Shown one piece after another: positions 44,777 through 58,098 of a stretch of DNA of 64,000 bases. The DNA is from Pseudomonas putida (lineage in GTDB: Bacteria; Pseudomonadota; Gammaproteobacteria; Pseudomonadales; Pseudomonadaceae). Within the stretch, counting starts at the first letter, position 1, and each line of letters begins with the position of its first letter. The stretch spans positions 85,300 to 149,299 of the forward strand of contig NZ_JANHKS010000010.1 in the NCBI RefSeq assembly GCF_028682175.1, in the 5' to 3' direction. Under the pieces are notes generated by a model. The model saw only the letters and a list, made by a program, of their open reading frames with translations, ran no database searches and was not told the DNA's origin. Position numbers and translations under genes: made by a program.

Positions 44777-45826
44777 TCAACTTATCTTGCGGCGGCCCAT
44801 CAGGAAATAACGGGCCAGGGCCAGGAATACACCCAGACCCGCTCCGCCCAACACGCCCATCGCGAGAATCAGGCGCTTGCGCGAACTCATCGGCTGGGTA
44901 GGTACATCGATTGAACCGTCAAGACGATACAGGCGAACACGCTCGGGATTGATCTGGAGATTGTCGATGAAGCGCTCTTTCATCTGCAGGGTCCGCAGAT
45001 TCGGGATGAAGGGGTCACCGGACTTGCGCTCCGACAGCACCTGGATCTGCGCAGCGAGGGCCTTGGTCCCGCGCATGTAACTGAGCTTGTCATTCACGAG
45101 AGCATCCACCTGGGCCTTGCCCGATGCCGAGACAGGGGCCGGATTCTCCAGACCCATCGCCTGCGCGACAGACAGGGCCTCCTGAAGACGAGTGATCTCA
45201 TCTTCGCGCGTCTCGCTCTCGATTTCGCGCAGATGAGCGATGTCCCGGGAAATATCGGCCAGGGCCACGGTGGTCTGACGCCCGCTCCATGCGATCACTT
45301 CCGGAACGGCTACCTCCTGGGCCTCGAAAATCATGGCCTTGATCACTGCGGCGGCCTGCGCCGGGTCCTGGCCTTGAACGGTGATCGCAAAGCGTTTGTC
45401 CAGCTCGGCACCGACAGGCGAAACGGTCACGGATTTCAGGAAGCGTTCATAGGCCGCCTCCCGGGACTCACCGTTAGCCGCAGCGGCGTTGGCGGGCAGG
45501 ACGACCCGGTCAAATACGGCCTTGCGCGTTGCCTCTGCCTGAAGCTCACGCGTGTAGACGTCATACATGTCCTTGTCGGTAAAGGGCTTGAGGCTCAACT
45601 CCTCACCGCGGCCCTTGTTCATCTCCTTGATGTCGTCATTGGTCGGAGGTAATAGATACCCTCGCGCCTCGTACACCGGCTTGATCTGCGACACATAGGC
45701 GGCCGCGATCAGCGTGCAGACGACAACGGCGGCCAGCACGAGCACTTTCTGCTGCCAAAGCACCGTCAGTACTTCCATGACATCGATTTCGTCAGTTGTT
45801 TTTTCAGTCGATGAGCTATTTGCCAT
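44777..45826 (-). CDS. wzz: O-antigen chain length determinant Wzz
   Basis: Encodes 349 residues, the usual size for Pseudomonas Wzz1. The start is MANSSSTEKTTDEIDVMEVL. First membrane segment about 28-46 (VLVLAAVVVCTLIAAAYV), then a large periplasmic coiled domain, then the second segment GVLGGAGLGVFLALARYFLM at the C-terminus preceded by the Pro-rich VPTQPMSSRKRLIL. It sets the modal length of O-antigen made by Wzy. It sits at the ihfB end of the locus as in P. aeruginosa. Confidence 0.9.
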   Translation of the reverse strand: MANSSSTEKTTDEIDVMEVLTVLWQQKVLVLAAVVVCTLIAAAYVSQIKPVYEARGYLLPPTNDDIKEMNKGRGEELSLKPFTDKDMYDVYTRELQAEATRKAVFDRVVLPANAAAANGESREAAYERFLKSVTVSPVGAELDKRFAITVQGQDPAQAAAVIKAMIFEAQEVAVPEVIAWSGRQTTVALADISRDIAHLREIESETREDEITRLQEALSVAQAMGLENPAPVSASGKAQVDALVNDKLSYMRGTKALAAQIQVLSERKSGDPFIPNLRTLQMKERFIDNLQINPERVRLYRLDGSIDVPTQPMSSRKRLILAMGVLGGAGLGVFLALARYFLMGRRKIS

Positions 45827-45961
45827 TGTGGCTGGCCTTGTCCTAACGTGTGGGGTCAAGAAATCGAAGAACGCACAGCGCTGCACCTCTCGAGCGGGGG
45901 GCACAGACGTGGACGGCAACGAGTATTGAAAATGTGTGCTGCGCGGCAGCCGCAGCCATGT

Positions 45962-46213
45962 CTAAACCTGACGAGTGGCGGGAGCCCTCGGGGTGGATTT
46001 TCTATTAAGTTTCATCAGGCATGCCAGAGCAGGCCCAATCGCCATGCCCAGCAACAACGCCAGTATCACCGGTACAGCCACCGAAAACTCGGGCGCCGAC
46101 CAGCCAAAGAACACCAACGCCACCGGCTGCTGGTTTTCAAGCATGAATACTACCGTCGCCGAGACGATCAGCACGACGACTATAAAAAAAACCAGGCGTT
46201 TGAGATTTCGCAT
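45962..46213 (-). CDS. lapA: LapA-domain (DUF1049) inner-membrane protein
   Basis: Encodes 83 residues with two membrane segments (about 6-25 and 44-66), MLENQQPVALVFFGWSAPEF between them, and a basic tail. This is the LapA/DUF1049 family, linked in E. coli to LapB and control of LpxC and lipopolysaccharide level. An AAGGAG site precedes the ATG. It lies between ihfB and wzz. Confidence 0.85.
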   Translation of the reverse strand: MRNLKRLVFFIVVVLIVSATVVFMLENQQPVALVFFGWSAPEFSVAVPVILALLLGMAIGPALACLMKLNRKSTPRAPATRQV

Positions 46214-46232
46214 TCAGCACTCCTTTAGAACG

Positions 46233-46532
46233 CTATTGGAGCTCATGCTCCTCCTCTTCGTTCACCCGATCACGCAATTCCTTGCCGGGCTTGAAGTGCG
46301 GGACGAACTTGCCGTCCAGACTGACCGACTGTCCGGTCTTTGGATTGCGGCCTACACGAGGCGCGCGGTAATGCAGGGAAAAGCTGCCAAAGCCCCGTAT
46401 CTCGATACGGTCGCCTGTGGCGAGGCATTGCGACATCTGCTCAAGCATGGTCTTGATGGCCAGCTCCACATCCTTGGATGAGAGCAGTCCTTGATGGGTG
46501 ACAATTCGTTCGATCAACTCCGACTTCGTCAT
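46233..46532 (-). CDS. ihfB: Integration host factor beta subunit
   Basis: Encodes 99 residues. [40 protein letters not shown] and [20 protein letters not shown] are the IHF-beta signatures, including the DNA-bending arm with its Pro. It pairs with IhfA to bend DNA. AAGGG precedes the ATG. The rpsA-ihfB order is conserved in gamma-proteobacteria. Confidence 0.95.
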   Translation of the reverse strand: MTKSELIERIVTHQGLLSSKDVELAIKTMLEQMSQCLATGDRIEIRGFGSFSLHYRAPRVGRNPKTGQSVSLDGKFVPHFKPGKELRDRVNEEEEHELQ

Positions 46533-46668
46533 ATTTTTCCCTTCTTTTTCAAGCAGCTAGGTAAAGCGCTTTGAAGGTTTTAGCATGACCGAATGGATTT
46601 GAACAGCCCCACTGCCCCACTTATGTGATCACTTGCGCCTGGTGATTGCCGAAAAAAACACCGCCCAC

Positions 46669-46697
46669 AAAAAAGGGCGACCGAAGTCGCCCTTTTT
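46669..46697 (-). terminator. Rho-independent terminator of rpsA
   Basis: Stem AAAAAGGGCGAC / GTCGCCCTTTTT with loop CGAA at 46669-46697, 18 bases beyond the rpsA stop on the minus strand, with a T run on both sides. It separates rpsA from ihfB. Confidence 0.92.
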
Positions 46698-46714
46698 CAA
46701 TGGTCAGACAGAAC

Positions 46715-48400
46715 TCAGTTCTGTTTTTCCATTTGAGCACGCAGCAGGTCACCCAGAGTGGTAGGACCAGTGTTTTCTGCGGTTTCAGGCTTGCTACGCA
46801 GGCTCTGAATGGCTTCTTTCTCGTCTTCAACGTCTTTCGACTTGATGGACAGAGAAATCACACGGCTCTTACGGTCAACGCTGATGATCTTGGCTTCGAT
46901 CTCTTCGCCTTCTTTCAGAACGTTACGCGCGTCTTCAACGCGGTCACGGCTGATTTCGGAGGCTTTGAGGGTAGCTTCGATGTCGTCGGCCAGAGTGATG
47001 ATGGCGCCTTTGGCGTCAACTTCTTTAACGGTACCGCGAACGATAGCGCCTTTGTCATTGACAGTGACGTACTCGGAGAACGGATCGCTTTCCAGCTGCT
47101 TGATACCCAGCGAGATGCGCTCACGCTCTGGATCAACAGACAGGATCACGGTGTCGAGCTCGTCGCCCTTCTTGAAGCGACGTACGGCTTCTTCGCCCAC
47201 TTCGTTCCAGGAGATGTCGGACAGGTGAACCAGACCGTCGATGCCGCCGTCCAGACCAATGAAGATACCGAAATCGGTGATCGACTTGATGGTGCCGGAG
47301 ATCTTGTCGCCCTTGTTGAACTGGCCAGAGAAATCTTCCCATGGGTTAGATTTGCACTGCTTGATGCCCAGGGAGATACGACGACGCTCTTCGTCGATGT
47401 CCAGAACCATGACTTCCACTTCGTCGCCAACCTGAACGACTTTCGATGGGTGGATGTTCTTGTTGGTCCAGTCCATTTCGGAAACGTGTACCAGGCCTTC
47501 CACGCCTTCTTCCAGCTCTGCGAAGCAGCCGTAGTCGGTCAGGTTGGTTACACGCGCGGTAACGCGGGTGCTTTCCGGGTAGCGAGCCTTGATAGCAACC
47601 CATGGGTCTTCACCCAGTTGCTTCAGACCCAGGGAAACACGATTGCGCTCGCGATCGTACTTCAGGACTTTTACATCGATCTCATCGCCAACGTTGACGA
47701 TTTCCGATGGATGCTTGATGCGCTTCCAGGCCATGTCGGTGATGTGCAGCAGGCCATCGACGCCGCCCAGGTCGACGAATGCGCCGTAGTCGGTGAGGTT
47801 CTTGACGATACCCTTGACTTGCTGACCTTCCTGCAGGGATTCCAGCAGAGCTTCGCGCTCGGCGCTGTTCTCGGCTTCCAGGACACTGCGACGGGAAACG
47901 ACAACGTTGTTGCGCTTCTGGTCCAGCTTGATGACCTTGAATTCCAGCTCTTTGCCTTCCAGGTGCGTGGTGTCGCGCACTGGACGGACGTCAACCAGAG
48001 AACCTGGCAGGAACGCACGGATGCCGTTAACGTCGACAGTGAAGCCGCCTTTAACCTTACCGTTGATAACGCCCTTGACCACTTCTTCAGCTGCGAAAGC
48101 CGCTTCCAGAACGATCCAGCACTCAGCACGCTTGGCTTTTTCGCGGGACAGTTTGGTTTCGCCAAAGCCGTCTTCGACCGCGTCCAGCGCAACGTGAACT
48201 TCGTCACCGACCTTGATGGTCAGCTCGCCAGCTTCGTTGTAGAACTGCTCGAGCGGGATGACGCCCTCGGACTTCAGGCCAGCGTGTACGGTAACCCAGT
48301 CGCCGTCGATATCGACAACCAGACCGGTGATGATGGCACCTGGCTGAAGGTTGAGGGTCTTCAGGCTTTCTTCAAAAAGTTCTGCAAAGCTTTCGCTCAT
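46715..48400 (-). CDS. rpsA: 30S ribosomal protein S1
   Basis: Encodes 561 residues from the ATG of [12 protein letters not shown], with AGGAATTAAA upstream. Six S1 RNA-binding repeats follow, recognisable by [55 protein letters not shown] and [21 protein letters not shown]1 recruits mRNA to the 30S subunit. The reading frame extends 24 codons upstream but the family start is here. Confidence 0.97.
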   Translation of the reverse strand: MSESFAELFEESLKTLNLQPGAIITGLVVDIDGDWVTVHAGLKSEGVIPLEQFYNEAGELTIKVGDEVHVALDAVEDGFGETKLSREKAKRAECWIVLEAAFAAEEVVKGVINGKVKGGFTVDVNGIRAFLPGSLVDVRPVRDTTHLEGKELEFKVIKLDQKRNNVVVSRRSVLEAENSAEREALLESLQEGQQVKGIVKNLTDYGAFVDLGGVDGLLHITDMAWKRIKHPSEIVNVGDEIDVKVLKYDRERNRVSLGLKQLGEDPWVAIKARYPESTRVTARVTNLTDYGCFAELEEGVEGLVHVSEMDWTNKNIHPSKVVQVGDEVEVMVLDIDEERRRISLGIKQCKSNPWEDFSGQFNKGDKISGTIKSITDFGIFIGLDGGIDGLVHLSDISWNEVGEEAVRRFKKGDELDTVILSVDPERERISLGIKQLESDPFSEYVTVNDKGAIVRGTVKEVDAKGAIITLADDIEATLKASEISRDRVEDARNVLKEGEEIEAKIISVDRKSRVISLSIKSKDVEDEKEAIQSLRSKPETAENTGPTTLGDLLRAQMEKQN

Positions 48401-48523
48401 TTTAATTCCTGTTGGATAAGGGCGAAGTAGCCGCCCATCTGCCACGTTCCAGACCACGTGGGTTTCGTTCATATGAAAGAAAGCCTACGGGACTATGACT
48501 GGTCTTCCCGTATGGCTTTCTGG

Positions 48524-49213
48524 TCATCCAGCGAGATCGCGAAGAGCGACTTCACTCAGGATGCGTTCCAGCACCTGCTCGATGGACAATTCGGTGGAAT
48601 CCAGCTGAATGGCGTCTTGCGCCGGCTTGAGCGGGGCTACCGCTCGCTGGGTGTCGCGTTCATCACGGACACGTATCTCATCTAGCAGACTCGACAGACT
48701 AACATCGTCGCCCTTGGCCTTCAACTGCAAATATCGCCGACGAGCACGCTCCTCGGCGCTGGCGGTCAGGAAAACCTTCAGCGGCGCGGCCGGGAACACC
48801 ACGGTGCCCATGTCGCGGCCGTCGGCGATCAGGCCCGGGAACTCCTGGAATGCCCGCTGGCGCTGCAGCAAGGCTTCACGCACAGCAGGCAACGAAGCCA
48901 CTTGCGAGGCGCCGCTGCCGATCTGTTCGTTGCGAATCGCCAGGGTGACGTCTTCGCCTTCGAGAATGATGCGCTGACCATGATCGTCGGTCGCCGCCTC
49001 GAACTGCACATCCAGATGCGCGGCCAGAAGCTTGAGCGCTTCCTCGTTGGTCAGGTCCACGCCGTGGTTGCGGGCAGCGAACGCCAGCAGACGATACAGC
49101 GCGCCCGAATCCAGCAGGCACCACCCAAGGCGCTTGGCCAACAGGCCCGCTACCGTCCCTTTCCCGGAACCGCTTGGTCCGTCGATCGTAATGACCGGAG
49201 CTTGAACTTTCAC
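48524..49213 (-). CDS. cmk: Cytidylate kinase
   Basis: Encodes 229 residues from a GTG that overlaps the aroA-part stop by four bases (GTGA). [20 protein letters not shown] is the P-loop, [20 protein letters not shown] the conserved centre and [21 protein letters not shown] the lid. It phosphorylates CMP and dCMP. The cmk-rpsA order is conserved. Confidence 0.95.
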   Translation of the reverse strand: MKVQAPVITIDGPSGSGKGTVAGLLAKRLGWCLLDSGALYRLLAFAARNHGVDLTNEEALKLLAAHLDVQFEAATDDHGQRIILEGEDVTLAIRNEQIGSGASQVASLPAVREALLQRQRAFQEFPGLIADGRDMGTVVFPAAPLKVFLTASAEERARRRYLQLKAKGDDVSLSSLLDEIRVRDERDTQRAVAPLKPAQDAIQLDSTELSIEQVLERILSEVALRDLAG

Positions 49214-51453
49214 GATTGCCCCTCTTGCGCTACACGAATACCCACCTGGCCACACAGGGCCAGGAAATTGGGGAATGAAGTCGCGACGTTCGCGCAGTCC
49301 CGAATACGGATCGGGGCCGCTGCGCGCAACGACGCGATACTGAATGCCATGGCAATGCGATGATCGCCGTGACCATCGACTTCGCCACCACCGAGCGTGC
49401 CACCTTCAATGATGAGGCCATCGGCGGTGGGTTCAACCTTGATGCCCAGCACGGTCAGACCGTCGGCCATCGCCTGGATGCGGTCGGACTCCTTGACGCG
49501 CAACTCCTGGGCGCCTCGCAACACGGTACGCCCTTCGGCGCAGGCTGCGGCGACGAACAGCACCGGGAACTCGTCGATGGCCAGTGGCACCAGGGCCTCT
49601 GGAATCTCGATGCCCTTGAGTCTGGCATGACGAACACGCAGGTCCGCCACAGGCTCGCCACCGACTTCGCGCAGATTCTGCACGGCGATGTCCGCCCCCA
49701 TCAAACGCAAAATGTCGATCACCCCGGTACGAGTCGGATTGACGCCGACATGCTCAAGCAACAATTCCGAACCCTGGGCGATGGACGCCGCAACCAGGAA
49801 GAACGCCGCCGAGGAAATATCCGCCGGGACCTCGATGCGCGATGCCACGAGCGCGCCGCCCGCCTTCACCGAAGCCGTCGCGCCGTTGCCCGCCACCGCA
49901 TAACCGAAACCGCGCAGCATGCGCTCGGTATGGTCGCGGGTCGGCGCAGGCTCGGTCACGGTGGTGGCGCCATCTGCATAAAGACCGGCCAGCAACAGGC
50001 AGGATTTGACCTGGGCGCTGGCCATCGGCATGACGTAACTGATGCCCGACAGAAGCTTGCCACCCCGAATGGTCAGCGGCGGGCGCCCGTCGGCTGCGGT
50101 TTCGATGACCGCACCCATCTGGCGCAGCGGCTCGGCCACGCGTTCCATCGGACGCTTGGACAATGAGGCATCGCCAGTGAGCACGCTGTCGAAGCGTTGC
50201 GCCGCCAACAGCCCGGCCAGCAAGCGCATCGAGGTGCCGGAATTGCCCAGGTAGATCGGACCCGGCGCGGGTTGCAGGCCATTGAGGCCGACGCCGTGAA
50301 TCGTCAGGCGCCCGTGGTGCGGACCTTCGATGACTACGCCCATGTCGCGAAACGCCTGCAAGGTCGCCAGGGCGTCTTCGCTTTCGAGGAAACCCTCGAC
50401 TTCGGTCGTGCCTTCGGCCAGCGAGCCGAGCATGATCGAGCGATGGGAAATCGACTTGTCGCCCGGCACGCGAATCTGCCCGCTGACGCTGCCGCCGGGC
50501 TGCGCGACAAAGACCTGCTCTTGGGCAGAGACTTTTTCAACGTAGGCGCGGCGGGCCAGAATCTTGCCGAAATGCTCGCGGGCCACCCGGGCGCGGGTGA
50601 ACACGCCCAGCAGTTGGTGACCGTCGCCAGCGTCCACGGCGTCGCGCAGGGCGTCCAGATCGCTGCGGAAGGTGTCCAGGGTGCGCAGCACCGCCTCGCG
50701 GTTGGCGAGGAAGATGTCGTGCCACATCACCGGATCACTGCCGGCGATGCGGGTGAAATCGCGGAAACCGCCGGCTGCGTAACGGAAGATGTCCAGGTTT
50801 TCATTGCGCTTGGCCAGCGAATCCACCAGGCCGAACGCCAGCAGGTGCGGCAGATGGCTGGTCGCGGCCAGCACTTCGTCGTGACGCTCGACCTGCATGT
50901 GCTCGACATCGGCACCCAGCGCCGACCACATGCGGTCCACCAGCGCCAGGGCGTCGGCATCGGTTTGCGGCAGCGGCGTAAGAATGACCTTGTGCCGACG
51001 GAACAACTGGGCGTTGGAGGCCTCCACCCCGCTCTGCTCGGAGCCGGCAATCGGGTGGCCGGGCACGAAACGCGCAGGCATTTCGCCGAAGGCTTCCCGT
51101 GCAGCACGCACGACGTTGCCCTTGGCACTGCCCACGTCGGTCAGCACGGCATCGCCCAGGTCGAGCTTGGCCAGCACGCCCAGCAGTTTCTCCATGGCCA
51201 GGATCGGCACGGCCAACTGAATGACATCGGCCCCGACGCAAGCTGTAGCAAGATTGTCTTCACAACGGTCGACCACACCCAGTTCGACGGCCAGTTTGCG
51301 CGACTGCGGGTCGAGATCGACGCCGACCACTTCGCGACACAGACCGCTTTCCTTCAAGCCCTTGGCGAACGAGCCCCCGATCAGACCGAGACCGACCACC
51401 ACCAGGCGGCCGATCATAGGTGCAGCGGATTGCACTGCAATGACATCAACCAC
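49210..51453 (-). CDS. tyrA-aroA: Fused prephenate dehydrogenase / EPSP synthase
   Basis: Encodes 747 residues. Residues 1-300 are a TyrA-type dehydrogenase ([49 protein letters not shown]). Residues about 312-747 are AroA ([54 protein letters not shown]). One chain thus catalyses the step before chorismate and a step after prephenate. The fusion is known in Pseudomonas. The GTG at 51453 overlaps the hisC end by eight bases; ATG at 51417 (MIGRLVVVG) is the alternative start. Confidence 0.94.
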   Translation of the reverse strand: MVDVIAVQSAAPMIGRLVVVGLGLIGGSFAKGLKESGLCREVVGVDLDPQSRKLAVELGVVDRCEDNLATACVGADVIQLAVPILAMEKLLGVLAKLDLGDAVLTDVGSAKGNVVRAAREAFGEMPARFVPGHPIAGSEQSGVEASNAQLFRRHKVILTPLPQTDADALALVDRMWSALGADVEHMQVERHDEVLAATSHLPHLLAFGLVDSLAKRNENLDIFRYAAGGFRDFTRIAGSDPVMWHDIFLANREAVLRTLDTFRSDLDALRDAVDAGDGHQLLGVFTRARVAREHFGKILARRAYVEKVSAQEQVFVAQPGGSVSGQIRVPGDKSISHRSIMLGSLAEGTTEVEGFLESEDALATLQAFRDMGVVIEGPHHGRLTIHGVGLNGLQPAPGPIYLGNSGTSMRLLAGLLAAQRFDSVLTGDASLSKRPMERVAEPLRQMGAVIETAADGRPPLTIRGGKLLSGISYVMPMASAQVKSCLLLAGLYADGATTVTEPAPTRDHTERMLRGFGYAVAGNGATASVKAGGALVASRIEVPADISSAAFFLVAASIAQGSELLLEHVGVNPTRTGVIDILRLMGADIAVQNLREVGGEPVADLRVRHARLKGIEIPEALVPLAIDEFPVLFVAAACAEGRTVLRGAQELRVKESDRIQAMADGLTVLGIKVEPTADGLIIEGGTLGGGEVDGHGDHRIAMAFSIASLRAAAPIRIRDCANVATSFPNFLALCGQVGIRVAQEGQS

Positions 51454-52558
51454 GCGCCAGAACCTTGCTCAATGCTTCGAGGAAACGGGTGTTCTCATCC
51501 GCAAGGCCGATGCTGACCCGCAGATGGTTCGGCATGCCGTAGCCGGCAACAGGGCGCACGATCACGCCTTCACGCAGCAGGCCGTCATAGACCGACGCCG
51601 CTTCACGGCCCAGGTCCACGGCAATGAAGTTGGCCTTGGACGGGATCCAGCCCAGCCCCAACTGACGCAGGCCATTTTCCAGTTGCTGCATGCCCGCTTC
51701 GTTCAGGAGACGGCTGCGGCTCACGTAATCGGCGTCGTCCAGCGCGGCACAGGCAGCGGCCAGCGCGAGGCTGTTGACGTTGAATGGCTGGCGGACGCGG
51801 TTGAGCACGTCGGCCACCGCCGGCGAAGACAGCGCATAGCCGACCCGCAGCGAGGCCAGGCCGTAGGCCTTGGAGAAGGTCCGCGACACCAGCAGGTTCG
51901 GGTAATCGGCCAGGAAGTTCAGGCCATCGGGCAACTCGGCGCCTTCGGCGTACTCGATGTAGGCCTCGTCCAGCACCACCAGAACATCCTTGGGCACGTC
52001 GGCGAGGAAGTCAGCCAGGGCCTGCGGACCGAACCAGGTGCCGGTAGGGTTGTTCGGGTTGGCGATGAAAACCACCCGAGTATTGCCGTCGATGGCCGCC
52101 AGCATGGCCGGCAGGTCATGCCCCCAGTCCCTGGCCTTGGCCACGCGCGCACTGGCGCCCACGGCCTGGGTGACGATTGGATAGATCGCAAAGGCGTGTT
52201 CGCTGAACACTGCATTCAAGCCCGGCGCCAGATAGGCGCGCGCGACGATTTCAAGAATGTCGTTGGAGCCGTTGCCCAGCGTCACTTGAGCGGGCGTGAC
52301 GCCGCAACGCACCGACAGCGCCTGCTTGAGGTCGAAGCCGTTGCCGTCAGGGTAGCGGGTCAGCTCGACCAGCGCATCCTGGATGGCCTGCAACGCCTTG
52401 GGGCTGGCGCCCATGGGGTTTTCGTTGCTGGCCAGCTTGATGATGCGCGCCGGATCGATATCCAGCTCACGGGCCAACTCGTCCACCGGCTTGCCGGGAA
52501 CGTATGGCGAAAGTTTTTGCACGCCAGGCTGTGCCAGCGCGAGGAAGTCGCCGCTCAT
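51446..52558 (-). CDS. hisC: Histidinol-phosphate aminotransferase (HisC2)
   Basis: Encodes 370 residues. NENPMGASPKALQAI, GNGSNDILEIVARAYL, FIANPNNPTGTWF, and the PLP Lys in SRTFSKAYGLASLRVGYA place it with HisC. Located between pheA and tyrA-aroA it may also act as an aromatic aminotransferase on phenylpyruvate-like substrates, as proposed for HisC2 in Pseudomonas. AGAGG precedes the ATG. Confidence 0.93.
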   Translation of the reverse strand: MSGDFLALAQPGVQKLSPYVPGKPVDELARELDIDPARIIKLASNENPMGASPKALQAIQDALVELTRYPDGNGFDLKQALSVRCGVTPAQVTLGNGSNDILEIVARAYLAPGLNAVFSEHAFAIYPIVTQAVGASARVAKARDWGHDLPAMLAAIDGNTRVVFIANPNNPTGTWFGPQALADFLADVPKDVLVVLDEAYIEYAEGAELPDGLNFLADYPNLLVSRTFSKAYGLASLRVGYALSSPAVADVLNRVRQPFNVNSLALAAACAALDDADYVSRSRLLNEAGMQQLENGLRQLGLGWIPSKANFIAVDLGREAASVYDGLLREGVIVRPVAGYGMPNHLRVSIGLADENTRFLEALSKVLARG

Positions 52559-52604
52559 TTACCGCTTTACCTCTTCTAAAACGCAGATCGATGGTTACCC
52601 GGAC

Positions 52605-52686
52605 CGTAGCAGCCCGGCCGGGCGGCGCTCCGCTTGCCGGCGGGGGCGATCTTGAGGACGCCCCCGCCGGCAAGCCGTGCTGCTAC
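52605..52686. repeat. REP pair, GTAGCAG type, with altered first arm
   Basis: Between pheA and hisC, both minus-strand. The arm starting at 52605 has a short insertion (CCGGGCGGCGCTC) compared with the partner ending at 52686, whose sequence CCGGCAAGCCGTGCTGCTAC is standard. Its place inside an operon may affect mRNA stability of the upstream genes. Confidence 0.85.
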
Positions 52687-52700
52687 AAGATCAAAACCGT

Positions 52701-53795
52701 TTAGAGCACGGCCTTTGGATAGGAACCCAGCACCTTGAGGGCCACGGCTTCGCCACTGATCCGCTCCAGCACCGCCTTGATCAGAGGATCACGGTGGTGG
52801 CCGACGAAATCGATGAAGAACACGTAGGTCCATTTACCGCTGCGTGAAGGTCGGGTCTCGATACGGGTCAGGTCGATGCCGTTTTCATGGAAAGGCACCA
52901 GCAGCTCATGCAGTGCGCCAGGCTTGTTGCTCATCGACACGATGATCGACGTCTTGTCGTCGCCGGTCGGTGGCACTTCCTGGTTGCCGATCATCAGGAA
53001 ACGCGTCGAGTTGTCCGGACGGTCTTCGATCTTTTCGGCAATGCGCGTCAGGCCGTACAGGCTTGCCGACATGTCACCGGCGATGGCCGCCGAGTTCCAC
53101 TCCCCCTTGACCCGCTTGGCCGCCTCGGCGTTGCTGGACACCGCCACGCGCTCGACATTCGGGTAATGGGCGTCCAGCCATTTGCGGCACTGGGCCAGCG
53201 ACTGGGCGTGGGAGTAGATGCGGCTGATGCTGTCGGTCTTGGTGTTCTCACCCACCAGCAGGTGGTGGTGAATGCGCAGCTCAACCTCGCCGCAAATGAC
53301 CATGTCATGCTCGAGGAAGCTGTCCAGGGTGTGGTTGACCGCACCTTCGGTGGAGTTTTCCACCGGCACCACGCCGAAGTTGACCGCACCGGCGGCCACT
53401 TCGCGGAACACTTCGTCGATGGCAGCCATCGGCTTGCTGATGACGGCATGGCCGAAATGCTTGAGTGCCGCAGCCTGGGTGAAGGTGCCTTCAGGGCCCA
53501 GGTACGCGACCTTCAGCGGTTGCTCCAGCGCCAGGCACGACGACATGATTTCGCGGAACAGACGCGCCATCTCTTCGTTGCTCAGCGGGCCACGGTTGCG
53601 TTCCATGACGCGCTTGAGCACGGCGGCTTCACGCTCGGGACGGTAGAACACCGGCTCCTCGCCCTCGGCCAGGTTGGCCATCTTGACCCGCGCCACTTCC
53701 TGCGCGCAGCGTGCACGCTCGCTGATCAGCTCCAGGACCTTTTCGTCCAGGCTGTCGATGCGAACCCGCAGCGCCTTGAGCTCTTGTTCAGACAT
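52701..53795 (-). CDS. pheA: Chorismate mutase / prephenate dehydratase PheA
   Basis: Encodes 364 residues. An AroQ chorismate mutase domain (1-90, ELKALRVRIDSLDEKVLELI), a prephenate dehydratase domain (95-270, VAYLGPEGTFTQAAALKHFG, VVPVENSTEGAVNHTLD) and an ACT domain (280-364) with the IETRPSR motif for phenylalanine feedback. Its start overlaps the serC stop by one base. Confidence 0.96.
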   Translation of the reverse strand: MSEQELKALRVRIDSLDEKVLELISERARCAQEVARVKMANLAEGEEPVFYRPEREAAVLKRVMERNRGPLSNEEMARLFREIMSSCLALEQPLKVAYLGPEGTFTQAAALKHFGHAVISKPMAAIDEVFREVAAGAVNFGVVPVENSTEGAVNHTLDSFLEHDMVICGEVELRIHHHLLVGENTKTDSISRIYSHAQSLAQCRKWLDAHYPNVERVAVSSNAEAAKRVKGEWNSAAIAGDMSASLYGLTRIAEKIEDRPDNSTRFLMIGNQEVPPTGDDKTSIIVSMSNKPGALHELLVPFHENGIDLTRIETRPSRSGKWTYVFFIDFVGHHRDPLIKAVLERISGEAVALKVLGSYPKAVL

Positions 53796-54880
53796 CAGCC
53801 GTGTTCCTTCTCGAATTCAGCCATGTAGGCCACCAGGGCTTCGACCGCGTCCAGGCCCAGGGCGTTGTAGATCGAGGCGCGCATGCCGCCCACCGAGCGG
53901 TGGCCCTTGAGGTTGAGCAGGCCACGGGCGTCGGCGCCGGCCAGGAACGACTTGTCCAGGCGCTCGTCAGCCAGGCGGAACGGCACGTTCATCCACGAAC
54001 GGGCGTTGTGGCTGATCGGGTTGGTGTAGAAGTCGCTGCTGTCGATGAAACCGTACAGGCGGTCCTTCTTGGCGCGGTTGCGCTGTTCCATGGCCTCGAC
54101 ACCGCCCTGCTCCTTGAGCCATTCGAACACCAGGCCCGACAGGTACCAGGAGTAGGTCGCCGGGGTGTTGTACATCGAGCCGTTGTCGGCCGAGACCTTG
54201 TAGTTGAGCATGGTCGGGCAGCTGCTGCGGGCGCGGCCCAGCAGATCTTCACGCACGATGACCACCACCAGGCCGCTCGGGCCGATGTTCTTCTGCGCAC
54301 CGGCGTAGATCAGGCCGTACTGCGAAACGTCGATCGGGCGCGAGAGGATGTCCGAAGACATGTCGACCACCAGCGGCACGTCGCCTGTCTCAGGGACCCA
54401 GTCGAACTGCAGGCCGCCAATGGTTTCGTTGGAGGCGTAGTGCACGTAGGCGGCGTTCTTGGTCAGCTGCCACTCGTTCTGGCCCGGAATCGCCAAGTAA
54501 TCGTAGGGCTTGGCACTGGCAGCAACGTTGATGTTGCCGAAGTGGCGCCCTTCCTCGATGGCCTTTTTCGACCAGATACCGGTCTCGATGTAGTCTGCGG
54601 TTCCGGTTTCCGGCAGCAGGTTCAGCGGGATCTCGGCGAACTGCTGGCTGGCGCCGCCCTGCAGGAACAGCACCTTGTAGTTGGAGGGGACGGACAGCAA
54701 GTCACGCAGGTCTTGCTCGGCCTTCTCGGCAATGGCCACGTAATCGTCGCTGCGATGGCTCATCTCCATCACCGACAAGCCCTTGCCACGCCAGTCCAGC
54801 ATTTCGGCCTGGGCACGCTGCAGGACTGCTTCAGGAAGCGCGGCGGGACCAGCGCAGAAGTTAAAGGCTCGCTTGCTCAT
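53795..54880 (-). CDS. serC: Phosphoserine aminotransferase
   Basis: Encodes 361 residues from MSKRAFNFCAGPAALPEAV, the family start and length. EMSHRSDDYVAIAEKAEQDL, the PLP Lys in YAGAQKNIGPSGLVVVIV and the C-terminal GHRSVGGMRASIYNALG are diagnostic. It forms phosphoserine and acts in pyridoxal phosphate synthesis. It heads the pheA-hisC-tyrA/aroA-cmk-rpsA series. Confidence 0.96.
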   Translation of the reverse strand: MSKRAFNFCAGPAALPEAVLQRAQAEMLDWRGKGLSVMEMSHRSDDYVAIAEKAEQDLRDLLSVPSNYKVLFLQGGASQQFAEIPLNLLPETGTADYIETGIWSKKAIEEGRHFGNINVAASAKPYDYLAIPGQNEWQLTKNAAYVHYASNETIGGLQFDWVPETGDVPLVVDMSSDILSRPIDVSQYGLIYAGAQKNIGPSGLVVVIVREDLLGRARSSCPTMLNYKVSADNGSMYNTPATYSWYLSGLVFEWLKEQGGVEAMEQRNRAKKDRLYGFIDSSDFYTNPISHNARSWMNVPFRLADERLDKSFLAGADARGLLNLKGHRSVGGMRASIYNALGLDAVEALVAYMAEFEKEHG

Positions 54881-54962
54881 ATCCACTCTCGTCAAATCGT
54901 TGAATTCGAAACATCCGCAACCACGCGCCCGGCGACGAAGCTGCAGTTCTGGCCAAAGCCAA

Positions 54963-54984
54963 GAGGGCCCACGAATGGGCCCTC
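54963..54984 (-). terminator. Hairpin terminator of gyrA
   Basis: GAGGGCCCA-CGAA-TGGGCCCTC forms a perfect nine-base stem about 15 bases beyond the gyrA stop. The tail is only weakly T-rich on the minus strand. Confidence 0.75.
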
Positions 54985-54998
54985 AAATACAACGTCTA

Positions 54999-57794
<2,796 letters not shown>

Positions 57795-58098
57795 GAGAAG
57801 CCTGATTCCTTTTTCTGGTGAAACTTCGCGCATCCATCCGGGATAAACGAAGCTCGCCGCCGCAGGCCTGTGCCTGGGGCGACTTACGACAAATCAGCGA
57901 GTTAAGCCATGGATTTGCGCAATGAAGAGGGCCGCAGTGCGCCCTCCTGGAAACCGCCGGATATTACCACAAACGCCGTCAGGCACGAAGTGTTTGAAGC
58001 CCTTGAAAGTGAGCCATTTCGCCATTAGGCGCCTGAGAAGGGCTTACAGGGCCCGACAGCCCTCCCCCGGAACGTCGGTAGCACTGACGACAATGGGC
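57795..58098. other. 304-base gap between gyrA and mtnA
   Basis: Both flanking genes are on the minus strand. The region should hold the gyrA promoter. I see no clear -35/-10 pair, hairpin with T run, or small gene. Confidence 0.45.

Noticed and set aside
46646..48430. Long plus-strand frame across rpsA
   Set aside because: Antisense shadow of rpsA; its repetitive look mirrors the S1 repeats.
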